Shown here: in pieces, positions 16,725 through 24,552 of the stretch
Layout: every line of letters begins with the position of its first letter
Numbering within the stretch: position 1 is the first letter of the stretch
Assembly (NCBI RefSeq): GCF_003952525.1
Contig: NZ_CP034451.1
Coordinates: 1,488,001 to 1,552,000, forward strand
From: Mesorhizobium sp. M3A.F.Ca.ET.080.04.2.1
Lineage (GTDB): Bacteria > Pseudomonadota > Alphaproteobacteria > Rhizobiales > Rhizobiaceae
Reading direction: 5' to 3'
Length of the DNA: 64,000 nucleotides
Made by a program: the position numbers and the translations under genes
The notes under the pieces: model-generated
Databases searched by the model: none
The model's input: only the letters and a program-made list of their open reading frames with translations
What the model was told of the DNA's origin: nothing

Positions 16725-17555
16725 TCAGGCGGCGGCGCGCCAGGCGCCGGGCGAAAGCCCCTTGATCGCCTTGAACACCCTGGTGAGATGGCTCTGGTCG
16801 GCGAAGCCGGTCGCTGCGGCGATCTCGGCCAGCGGCATGTCGGTCTTGATCAGCACCGAGGCGGCGCGGATGCGGCGATCACGCAGATATTGCCCCGGCG
16901 TCATGCCGACGGCGCGGCGGAAGTCGCGAATGACCTGGAAGCGGGTGACGCCGGCGGCCACCGCCAGATGCGCAAGGTCGAAGCCGATTGAGAGATCGGC
17001 CGCAATCATCTCGCCATAGAGACGAAAGCGCCGACTCGCTTCGCCATCATCGGCGACCCGGTCGGCGCGCTGGCCGGCGCCAAAGCGGCCGACGAGTTCG
17101 CGCAGCACCACAAGCATCGCCGCTTCCTGCTCGAGCCCCTGCTCCGCCAGCCGATGTGCCTGCACGAAGGCCCTCGCCAGCGCGGGCGCTTGCACGACGC
17201 CGTGACGGAACATCGGCAGTCCCGGCAGTTCGAGTTCCGCGGCGATCTCGGCCATCAGGGCGACGTCGGGATAGCAGGTGCGGTAGGCCCAGCCGGACGG
17301 CGCGCCCTTCTCGCCGTCATGCGGCTCTTCCGGGTTGACGATGATGATCGAGCCTGCCGTCGCCAGATGCCGGCGAGGGCCCATCCTGAGCTTCTCGACA
17401 CCGGCGACCACCACGCCGAATACCCAGGTCGGATGGGTGTGCAAGGCATAGGCATGGTCGCGATAGCGCGCGGCGAGCATTTCGAGGCCGCCGAGGCCGT
17501 CATGCCGCGTCAGCTTTGCCGCTTCGCGTTCCCGTTGCTCGCTGGCATCGCTCAT
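16725..17555 (-). CDS. AraC family transcriptional regulator (AraC-binding N-terminus)
   Basis: 276 aa. The N-terminal half is a cupin-like sensor (HTHPTWVFGVVVAG, IIIVNPEEPHDGE), as in regulators with an AraC-type arabinose-binding domain. The C-terminal 100 residues contain two helix-turn-helix motifs, LAHLAVAAGVTRFQVIRDF and LAEIAAATGFADQSHLTRVF, ending GLSPGAWR. Divergent from the M20 hydrolase gene with 100 bases between starts, so it probably controls that gene and itself. Inducer unknown. Confidence 0.88.
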   Translation of the reverse strand: MSDASEQREREAAKLTRHDGLGGLEMLAARYRDHAYALHTHPTWVFGVVVAGVEKLRMGPRRHLATAGSIIIVNPEEPHDGEKGAPSGWAYRTCYPDVALMAEIAAELELPGLPMFRHGVVQAPALARAFVQAHRLAEQGLEQEAAMLVVLRELVGRFGAGQRADRVADDGEASRRFRLYGEMIAADLSIGFDLAHLAVAAGVTRFQVIRDFRRAVGMTPGQYLRDRRIRAASVLIKTDMPLAEIAAATGFADQSHLTRVFKAIKGLSPGAWRAAA

Positions 17556-17655
17556 GGCAGCAAGCCTTCTCGAAAACCGCCCTGCCCGTCAATCCCGTTC
17601 AAGACGCCAAGCGAAGCCGCCGGCTAGATCGGCGCATGCACACGGAGGCAGGACG

Positions 17656-18834
17656 ATGCAGGAAAACGACGAGGTAGCAGCGATCGTGCCCGAGGCAACC
17701 GGCTGGCGCCGGTACATTCATGCCAATCCGGAACTCGGCTTTGCCGAGCATGAGACGGCGGCGTTCGTCGCGGCAAAGCTCAAGGAATTCGGCCTTGCGG
17801 TGCATACGGATGTGAGCGCCACGGCGGTGGTGGCGACGTTGGCGAAAGGCACGAGCGGCAAGGCGATCGCTCTGCGCGCCGAGTTGGACGCGCTGCCGAT
17901 CAAGGAAGCGACCGGCCTTGCCTATGCATCGCGCAACGATGGCGTGATGCATGCCTGCGGCCATGACGGCCACACCGCCATGCTGCTCGGCGCGGCCAAG
18001 CTCTTGGCCGAGAGCGAGAGCTTCGACGGCACGGTGGTGTTCGTCTTCCAACCGGCCGAAGAGGTTCTGGGCGGCGGCAAGAAGATGATTGCGGACGGGC
18101 TGCTGAAGCGCTTTCCGGTCGAGCAGGTGTTTGCTGTCCACAACTGGCCGGGCTTTCCGGAAGGCCATATCGGCGTGCGCGCCGGAGCGCAGATGGCCGC
18201 GGTCGACGATTTCGAGATCGTCTTTCGCGGCAGCGGCTGCCACGCGGCGATGCCGCACCAGGGCGACGATCCGCTGCTGGCCGCGGCGAGCTTTATCACC
18301 GCGATCCAGCGGCTGGTCAGCCGCAGCGTCGATCCGCTGTCGCCTGCCGTGCTGTCGGTGACCCAGATCCATGGCGGCCGCTTCAACAATTTCGTGCCGG
18401 GCGAGGTGAAGGTCGAGGGCACCTGCCGCTTCTACGACCGGGCGCTGTCCAATCATTGCGCCGCCGAGATCGAGCGTGTCGCGCAGGCGAGCGCGGCCAT
18501 GCATGGCGCCAGCGCGGAACTCACCTACAAACGCGGGTACCCGCCGGTGGTGAATCCGGCCGATGGCGCGGCGCTCGCCGCCTTGGCCGGCGCGGATACG
18601 GTGGGTACGGAGCGCGTCTCGACCGAGTTCCAGCCCAGCATGGGCTGCGAAGACTTCGCCTTCCTGCTGCAGGGCGTCGGCGATGGCGCCTATCTCTGGA
18701 TCGGCGCGGGCGATGTCGGTCCGGGCGCCGGGCTGCATGGCGACCGCTTCATCTTCAACGAAGCGATCATCCCGATCGGGATCCGCTTCTTCCTCAACCT
18801 CGTCCAGCGCGCGCTGCCGGTCGGCGGGCGGTAG
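17656..18834 (+). CDS. M20 family amidohydrolase (hippurate hydrolase/aminoacylase type)
   Basis: 392 aa. HACGHDGHTAML near residue 98 holds the Cys and His metal ligands of the M20D group; QPAEEVLGGGKKM contains the catalytic Glu pair; AAMPHQGDDPLLAAA marks the lid domain, and the late MGCEDFAFLL supplies the last ligand region. It hydrolyses N-acyl or N-aroyl amino acid amides in the cytoplasm. The ATG at 17656 has a strong ribosome site (GGAGGCAGGA). The likely regulator is the divergent AraC gene. The family is broad, so the natural substrate is open. Confidence 0.88.
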   Translation: MQENDEVAAIVPEATGWRRYIHANPELGFAEHETAAFVAAKLKEFGLAVHTDVSATAVVATLAKGTSGKAIALRAELDALPIKEATGLAYASRNDGVMHACGHDGHTAMLLGAAKLLAESESFDGTVVFVFQPAEEVLGGGKKMIADGLLKRFPVEQVFAVHNWPGFPEGHIGVRAGAQMAAVDDFEIVFRGSGCHAAMPHQGDDPLLAAASFITAIQRLVSRSVDPLSPAVLSVTQIHGGRFNNFVPGEVKVEGTCRFYDRALSNHCAAEIERVAQASAAMHGASAELTYKRGYPPVVNPADGAALAALAGADTVGTERVSTEFQPSMGCEDFAFLLQGVGDGAYLWIGAGDVGPGAGLHGDRFIFNEAIIPIGIRFFLNLVQRALPVGGR

Positions 18835-18961
18835 ACCAACTCTAAGAAGGTGCGGAGCGGTTTTCCCTCCGGAACCTGCGCGAAAACAAACTTTTGAGCG
18901 ATTGCCAAGCAGGGCAATTTCGCACAACGGTCCTCGCGAACCGAAACGACCGCGAGACCTG

Positions 18962-19299
18962 ATGCCGCCGGACACCACCGTGCTCATCACCGGAGCGCGC
19001 GTGCCGGTGGCACTACATCCGGCGCGCCTGTTCGACGGCGCGGGCCGCCGCTGGCGTGGCGAAGCCGACAGGTTCCGGCGCGACTGTTCGCACCCCATAT
19101 CGAGCTCCTGGCGGAAGTCCATAACAAGCATGCCTTCATCCGGCTGGCGGGGCGCCTCGGACTGGCGACTCCAGAAACGACATTGCTCAATTCGCGCGAC
19201 GATCTGGAGGCAGTGCGCAGCCGCTCGCGCGCGTTGGCGTTCAAAGCCCGTCTGGTCGCGCTTCGCCAACCTACGCGATTCACCCTCGGTTGCAGATGA
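18962..19299 (+). pseudogene. Decayed ATP-grasp domain gene
   Basis: Two overlapping reading frames together resemble the N-terminal part of an ATP-grasp protein. Frame 2 starts at ATG 18962 with PPDTTVLITGARVPVALHPA. The similarity then moves to frame 1 at about 19096: HIELLAEVHNKHAFIRLAGR and LATPETTLLNSRDDLEAV, ending at TGA 19297-19299. Part of the middle and all of the catalytic C-terminal part are missing. The break implies at least one deletion plus early truncation, so it cannot make a working enzyme. Confidence 0.65.
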
Positions 19300-19337
19300 A
19301 GTCGACTGTAAGTATACAGCTCCTGCAGGGGTGACCT

Positions 19338-19916
19338 ATGACTAATATTTTTTCGCGCTTTGTTTCTTCGATCTTTGGCGGCAAACGAGATGTGGAGGAC
19401 AAAGCTGGCTCATCAAGCACAGTCAAGGCCGCGCTGCCCGGCAACCTTCAGCACTTGTTCATCGAACCTTCCGGTAGGGACGTCACGGAAGCGCTTGACG
19501 GTTGGAAGTGGATCGGCCTTGACGGACTTGAGCCCGCGGCGGTTTCGGCCTTTGGCGATATCTTCTTTCGTGCCGCTGATGGATCGGTCAAGCATTTAGA
19601 CATGATCGCGGGGCGCCTGACCCAAGTGTCTCGCACATGGTCGGAGCTCGAAACGCAGTTGAACGATTCCGGTCGTCAGGATGATCTTCTGCTGGCCAGC
19701 CTAGTGGTGGCGGCGCGACGCAAAGGTTTGGTTCTCGACAGGGGCCAATGCTACGACTTCAAGAAGCCACCGGTACTTGGCGGTGGAATGGAGGTCGACC
19801 AAATGGAGAAGACATTCTTCGTCGTGAAGGTCCACATAGCCGGGCAAATCCACCGGCAGGTAAAAGATCTTCCGCCAGGCACGAAAATCAACAAGGTAAC
19901 GATGAGCGATCACTGA
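19338..19916 (+). CDS. Orphan T6SS Tdi1-like immunity protein (DUF1851 C-terminus)
   Basis: 192 aa. The second half (residues 95-192) carries the DUF1851/Tdi1 C-terminal pattern: CYDFKKPPVLGGGMEVDQM followed by VVKVHIAGQIHRQVKDLPPG. WKWIGLDGLEP ... FGDIFFRAADGSVKHLD near residue 55 is the N-terminal half of the same fold. Base use is less GC-rich than its neighbours, which fits recent acquisition. No toxin, PAAR, VgrG or other type VI gene is seen nearby; a degraded ATP-grasp gene precedes it. It could protect against a rival's effector or be a leftover. Confidence 0.65.
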   Translation: MTNIFSRFVSSIFGGKRDVEDKAGSSSTVKAALPGNLQHLFIEPSGRDVTEALDGWKWIGLDGLEPAAVSAFGDIFFRAADGSVKHLDMIAGRLTQVSRTWSELETQLNDSGRQDDLLLASLVVAARRKGLVLDRGQCYDFKKPPVLGGGMEVDQMEKTFFVVKVHIAGQIHRQVKDLPPGTKINKVTMSDH

Positions 19917-19922
19917 AGGCTC

Positions 19923-20372
19923 TCACGCCTTCCGCTCCCAGCGCCGGTCGGGCGTCTGCTGCCAGTAGGTCACGGCGTGGCCGGCTTCCTTCATCGCTTT
20001 CCAGTATGTCCGCGCGCTTTCGACCTGCGCCGCGTCATGGCCGTCGAACAGGAAGACCGCCCGCTCGTAGCCGGAAAGTTCCGGCGGCGCGGCGCCGTCG
20101 ACGAGGAAGCGAATCTGCGCGGCATTGGGGTTGCCTTCGCCGGTGGTGAGCAGGATCGGCTGCTCGGCCGGATGGGCTTCGCGGTCGGTGGCATGCGCGA
20201 GAAAGGAATCGTCGCGGAACGTCCACAGATGCTGGTCGAGCGCATCGCGCCGTTCCTCGGTGCCGGTCTGCACGACCGCGCGCCAGCCGCGCTCGACGCT
20301 GCGCTCAAGCAGGCCGGGCAGCGCCTCTTCCAGCGTCGATTCCGTCAGGTGGTAGAACAGGATGTCGGCCAT
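19923..20372 (-). CDS. holC: DNA polymerase III chi subunit
   Basis: 149 aa. ILFYHLTESTLEEALPGLLER at the N-terminus and WTFRDDSFLAHATDRE, PILLTTGEGNPN and VFLFDGHDAAQVESAR match HolC, the clamp-loader accessory protein that links the complex to single-strand-binding protein. Length is normal for the alphaproteobacterial form. It starts 11 bases after the pepA stop on the same strand, the usual pepA-holC pairing. Confidence 0.9.
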   Translation of the reverse strand: MADILFYHLTESTLEEALPGLLERSVERGWRAVVQTGTEERRDALDQHLWTFRDDSFLAHATDREAHPAEQPILLTTGEGNPNAAQIRFLVDGAAPPELSGYERAVFLFDGHDAAQVESARTYWKAMKEAGHAVTYWQQTPDRRWERKA

Positions 20373-20383
20373 CCTTGCAAAGC

Positions 20384-21907
20384 CTAGCCTTCGTAGTTGT
20401 CGCGCACGAGCCGGTCGAGCAGGCGCACACCGAAGCCCGAGCCCCAGGACTGGTTGATCTCGCTCGCCGGCGCGCCCATCGCGGTGCCGGCGATGTCGAG
20501 ATGCGCCCAGGGCGTGTCCTTGACGAAACGCTGCAGGAACTGCGCGGCGATGATGGCGCCGCCGTAGCGGCCGCCGATGTTCTTCATATCGGCGTTCTTG
20601 GATTCGATCAGCTTGTCGTATTCGACGCCGAGCGGCATGCGCCAGACCCGCTCCTGCGTCGTCTGGCCAGCGCCGAACAGCTTGCCGGCGAGCTCGTCAT
20701 TGTTTGAGAAAAGACCTGCATAATGCTGGCCGAGCGCGACCATGATGGCGCCGGTCAGCGTCGCGAGGTTGACCATGAATTTCGGCTTGAAGCGGTCATT
20801 GGTGTACCAGAGCGCATCCGCCAGCACGAGGCGGCCCTCGGCGTCGGTGTTGAGCACCTCGATCGTCTGCCCCGACATCGAGGTGACGATGTCACCCGGC
20901 CGCTGGGCATGGCCGTCGACGGCGTTCTCGACCAGGCCGATGACGCCGACCACATTGGCCTTGGCCTTACGCGCTGCCAGCGCATGGATCAGCCCGGTGA
21001 CGGCGGCGGCACCGCCCATGTCGCCCTTCATATCCTCCATGCCGGAGGCCGGCTTCATCGAATTGCCGCCGGTGTCGAAGGTGACGCCCTTGCCGACGAA
21101 GGCGATCGGCGCTTCCTTGGCCTTGCCGCCCTTCCACTGCATGACGGCCATGCGGGCGCCGCGCGGCGAACCTTGCGCGACGCCGAGCAGCGATCCCATG
21201 CCGAGCTTCTTCATCTCCTTCTCGGTGAGGACCTCGACCTCGACGCCGAGCGCCTGCAATTCGGTGGCGCGCGCGGCGAACTCGACGGGGCCCAGCGCAT
21301 TGGCAGGCTCGTTGACGAGGTCGCGCGCGAGCAGCACGCCGTCGATCACCGCCTCTTCGCTGGCGAAGGCCTTCTTCGCCGCCGATGGATCGGCGCAGTG
21401 GATGGTGATCTTGGCCGGCTTCGGCTCGGCTTTCCTGGCGCCGTTCGCCTTTGCCTCGGCTTGGCCGTTGTCCTTGTCCTTCCGTGTCTTGTACTTGTCG
21501 AAGCCGTAGCTGCGCAGAAGGATACCGGCGGCAAGGTTCGCCGCCTGCCGGCCGTCGGGCTGCAGTTCGGGAAGATCGAGGATGACTGCGACCTCCGTTG
21601 CCTTGCGCAATGCGGAGGCAACGGCGCCGCCGAGCTTCAGCCAGGCGTGGTCCTGGAGGTCAGCGACCTTGCCGGCGCCGATCGCCACCAGCCGGTCGAC
21701 CGACGTCCCTTCCGGCGCCAGCACCTCCGCCGTGCTGGCGAACTTGCCGGAGAAATCGGCGACCGGAAACGCCCGAGCCAGCGCTCCCGCCGGGTCGCAA
21801 GCCTTCGCGGCTTCGCCCAAGCTACCGCCGTCGGCCGCAAGCACGAAGACGCTGCCTTTCTTGGGCGCGGCGATTTTGGCAAAGGCGATCGAAGGTCTCG
21901 AAGTCAT
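20384..21907 (-). CDS. pepA: Leucyl aminopeptidase (M17)
   Basis: 507 aa. The active-site signature [14 protein letters not shown] is present near residue 350, with [12 protein letters not shown] and the metal-binding [12 protein letters not shown] ahead of it. Releases N-terminal amino acids from peptides in the cytoplasm; needs two metal ions. Residues 150-175 hold a charged insert ([19 protein letters not shown]) that is longer than in E. coli PepA. ATGATG occurs at 21910 and 21907; AGGA sits four bases from the second, so 21907 is used. Operon with holC. Confidence 0.93.
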   Translation of the reverse strand: MTSRPSIAFAKIAAPKKGSVFVLAADGGSLGEAAKACDPAGALARAFPVADFSGKFASTAEVLAPEGTSVDRLVAIGAGKVADLQDHAWLKLGGAVASALRKATEVAVILDLPELQPDGRQAANLAAGILLRSYGFDKYKTRKDKDNGQAEAKANGARKAEPKPAKITIHCADPSAAKKAFASEEAVIDGVLLARDLVNEPANALGPVEFAARATELQALGVEVEVLTEKEMKKLGMGSLLGVAQGSPRGARMAVMQWKGGKAKEAPIAFVGKGVTFDTGGNSMKPASGMEDMKGDMGGAAAVTGLIHALAARKAKANVVGVIGLVENAVDGHAQRPGDIVTSMSGQTIEVLNTDAEGRLVLADALWYTNDRFKPKFMVNLATLTGAIMVALGQHYAGLFSNNDELAGKLFGAGQTTQERVWRMPLGVEYDKLIESKNADMKNIGGRYGGAIIAAQFLQRFVKDTPWAHLDIAGTAMGAPASEINQSWGSGFGVRLLDRLVRDNYEG

Positions 21908-22256
21908 CATTTCCTGCTTTCGGGTGAGGTGCCGCGAACCGGCTTTCAAGCGTGCGCGACATTTGGTCGTTTTCAGCCATTTGGCAAGACTTTGGCCGAA
22001 ATCGCTGTCTATATCGCCGCCGAACACAGCGAAGGATTCGGCGCGGCGCGACTTTAGTCTCCCGCTACAACCTATTGTTAACCATCAATGTTTTGCATTT
22101 CTTATTCATTGACGCGGAGACTCCGCCGCGCCGAGGCGCGCGGCGTGGGGAGACAAACCGGACCGGACCGCCGACGGAGCCAGTTGTGCAGGCATCAGCG
22201 GATGACTACCTTGTCGGCGGGCATGATGCCGTTCGGCACAATCGAGAAAAACCTTC
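21908..22256. promoter_or_regulatory. Divergent intergenic region between pepA and lptF
   Basis: 349 bases without a plausible gene. The middle (22070-22110) is AT-rich for this genome (CTATTGTTAACCATCAATG and following), as expected for promoters. A short perfect inverted repeat GCGGAG-A-CTCCGC lies at 22114-22126. I cannot name a specific regulator. Confidence 0.4.
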
Positions 22257-23453
22257 ATGAAGGTCGTTGAACGCTACATCATGCGCCGCGCCGCCGCGAT
22301 GTTCCTCGCGTCGCTGGCTTGGACGCTGGCGATCGTGTGGACGACGCAGGTGCTGGCCAAGATCGACCTCGTCACCGATAGCGGCCAGTCGGCGCTGACC
22401 TTCTTCGAAGTCGCGGCGCTGATCATTCCCTCGATCATCCCGATCGTGGTGCCGTTCGCGCTGGTGGTGGCGGTGGCGCAGACGCTGAGCGTCATGAACT
22501 CCGACTCCGAGCTTGCGGTCATCAACGCCGCCGGTGCTTCCCGCTGGACGATCGCGCGGCCGATCCTGCTGCTCGCCTTGGCTGCCAGCGTTTTTTCCCT
22601 GGCCGTCGACAATGGCGTCGACCCCTATGCCAGGCAGAAGAACCGCCAGCTGGTGGCGGCCTCGCGCGCCGACCTCCTGTCGCTGATCATCCAGGAAGGC
22701 ACGTTCCGCAAGATCGACGACGGCCTGTACCTGCAGGTCGGCGAACGGCTTCCCGACAACCGGCTCGGCGGCATCTTCGTCGCCGATTCGCGCGAGGAAG
22801 GCGCCAGCCTGGTCTACTATGCCAAGAGCGGCAGCGTCGTCGAAAAGGGCGATGAGAAGGTGTTGATGATGAATGACGGCGTCATCAACCGCAAATCGGT
22901 GACCGGCGACCTCTCGGTCATCCGCTTCACCTCCTACGCCTTCGACCTCTCCGCCTTCATGTCGGCGGCGAACGAGATCATGCTGTTGCCGAAGGACCGC
23001 ACGACGCAATACCTGCTCAACCCGGACCCCAACGACAAGATGTTCCAGCGCAAGCCCGGCAGCTACAAGGCCGAGCTCGACCAGCGCTTCTCGGAATGGT
23101 CCTATTCGCTGGTGTTCGCGCTGATCGCGCTGGCGGTCGCCGGCGACGCCCGCTCGCACCGCGAAGCGCGCATTCATCCGCTGATCACGGCCATCGCCAT
23201 CGCGCTGTTCGTGCGCTGGCTCGGCTTCTTCGCCGCCGGCAAGGCCGACAAGGTGCCTGCCTATGCCTATATGGTGTACGCCGTGCCGATCGTGGCTTCC
23301 GCCGTCGCCACCTGGTTCATTCTCTCATCGCGGTCGATGGAGCTGCCCTCGGCCTGGGCCGACTGGATGGCGAATTTCGCCGGCCGCGCCAGCGAGAGCT
23401 GGACGAGGCTCAAGCTGCGCCTCTTCCGGCGCGCCTTCGGCCAGGGAGCCTGA
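22257..23453 (+). CDS. lptF: LPS export ABC transporter permease LptF
   Basis: 398 aa. Starts VVERYIMRRAAAMFLAS, with three N-terminal and three C-terminal membrane spans around a periplasmic beta-jellyroll (residues 110-285). NSDSELAVINAAGASRW near residue 80 is the coupling helix region that contacts the LptB ATPase. With LptG it extracts lipopolysaccharide from the inner membrane and feeds it to the periplasmic bridge. First gene of lptF-lptG-lptD. Confidence 0.93.
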   Translation: MKVVERYIMRRAAAMFLASLAWTLAIVWTTQVLAKIDLVTDSGQSALTFFEVAALIIPSIIPIVVPFALVVAVAQTLSVMNSDSELAVINAAGASRWTIARPILLLALAASVFSLAVDNGVDPYARQKNRQLVAASRADLLSLIIQEGTFRKIDDGLYLQVGERLPDNRLGGIFVADSREEGASLVYYAKSGSVVEKGDEKVLMMNDGVINRKSVTGDLSVIRFTSYAFDLSAFMSAANEIMLLPKDRTTQYLLNPDPNDKMFQRKPGSYKAELDQRFSEWSYSLVFALIALAVAGDARSHREARIHPLITAIAIALFVRWLGFFAAGKADKVPAYAYMVYAVPIVASAVATWFILSSRSMELPSAWADWMANFAGRASESWTRLKLRLFRRAFGQGA

Positions 23454-23455
23454 CC

Positions 23456-24538
23456 ATGGGCTGGACGCTGGGCCGCTACTTCTTCTTCCGCTACGTGGGG
23501 ATCACGATCTGGTTCTTCCTCGGCCTGCTGGCGCTGGTGTTCCTGATCGACTTCACCGAGCTTTCCGGCCGCACGACGGGGCTGCCAGGCTTCACCTACG
23601 GCACGGCGCTCGCCATCTCGGCGCTGCGGATGCCGATGATCATGCTGCAGACGGTGCCGTTCGTCGGGCTGTTCTCGGCAATGGCGACGCTGGTGTCGCT
23701 CAACCGCAAATACGAGCTGGTCATCGCACGCTCGGCGGGCGTTTCGGCCTGGCAGTTCCTGTTTCCATGCTGCGTCGGCGCGCTGCTGTTCGGCATATTG
23801 TCGGTCGGCGTTCTCAACCCGATCGCCGCGCACGGCTTTTCCTGGTCCGAGCAGATGGAGAATCAGCTGCGGGCCGGAAAATCGAACACCGTCGCTGCCG
23901 ATGCCACGCCGTGGCTGAGACAGAAGACGCAGTCCGGCGACACGATCATCGGCGCCCGCGCCATCCTCAACCAGGGCCTGGAAATGGCCGATGCCGTGTT
24001 CTTCGCCATCGACCAGAAAGGCAACATCGCCGAGCGCAAGGATGCGGCGCGGGCCTATCTGCGCGATGGCTACTGGGAGTTGCAGGACGTGAAGGTGTTC
24101 AAGGACGGCAACATCCGTTCCTTGCCCACCGACCGCGTGGCGACCAACCTGAAGCCGGAATTCGTGCAGGAACGGCTGGCGCGCCCGGAAACGATTCCCT
24201 TCTACGACCTGCCCAGCAAGATCGAGGTTGCCCGTTCCTTCGGCCTCAAGGCAAATGCGTTCGCCATGCAGTTTGATTCGCTCGTGGCGCTGCCGTTCCT
24301 GCTCGTCGCCATGACGCTGATCGCGGCAACAGTTTCAATGCGATTTGCGCGGATGGGGCAGTCGGCGACGATGATTCTGGGTGGCGTCCTAGCCGGCTTT
24401 CTGCTTTATGTCGTCTCGGTACTGGTCAAGGCATTCGGCGTGGCGGGATTCGTGCCAACAGTGGTGGCTGCATGGGTTCCGGTTGTCGTGGCTATGTTCT
24501 TCGGGGTGACGTTCCTGCTATACAAGGAAGACGGCTAG
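23456..24538 (+). CDS. lptG: LPS export ABC transporter permease LptG
   Basis: 360 aa. GWTLGRYFFFRYVGI opens the first span; SLNRKYELVIARSAGVSAWQF is the LptB-coupling motif; three spans end the protein. Partner of LptF in LPS extraction. The ATG follows the lptF stop by two bases with GGGAG just upstream, and its own stop overlaps the lptD leader, so the three genes are translated together. Confidence 0.93.
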   Translation: MGWTLGRYFFFRYVGITIWFFLGLLALVFLIDFTELSGRTTGLPGFTYGTALAISALRMPMIMLQTVPFVGLFSAMATLVSLNRKYELVIARSAGVSAWQFLFPCCVGALLFGILSVGVLNPIAAHGFSWSEQMENQLRAGKSNTVAADATPWLRQKTQSGDTIIGARAILNQGLEMADAVFFAIDQKGNIAERKDAARAYLRDGYWELQDVKVFKDGNIRSLPTDRVATNLKPEFVQERLARPETIPFYDLPSKIEVARSFGLKANAFAMQFDSLVALPFLLVAMTLIAATVSMRFARMGQSATMILGGVLAGFLLYVVSVLVKAFGVAGFVPTVVAAWVPVVVAMFFGVTFLLYKEDG

Positions 24539-24552
24539 TGAGGGAGGCTGGA

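Noticed and set aside
18868..18890. GGAAC followed 18 bases later by TT downstream of the M20 gene, a second possible stress promoter
   Set aside because: The only downstream gene is a pseudogene, the -10 side is a plain T-run, and a GGAAC alone is expected by chance in this much sequence.
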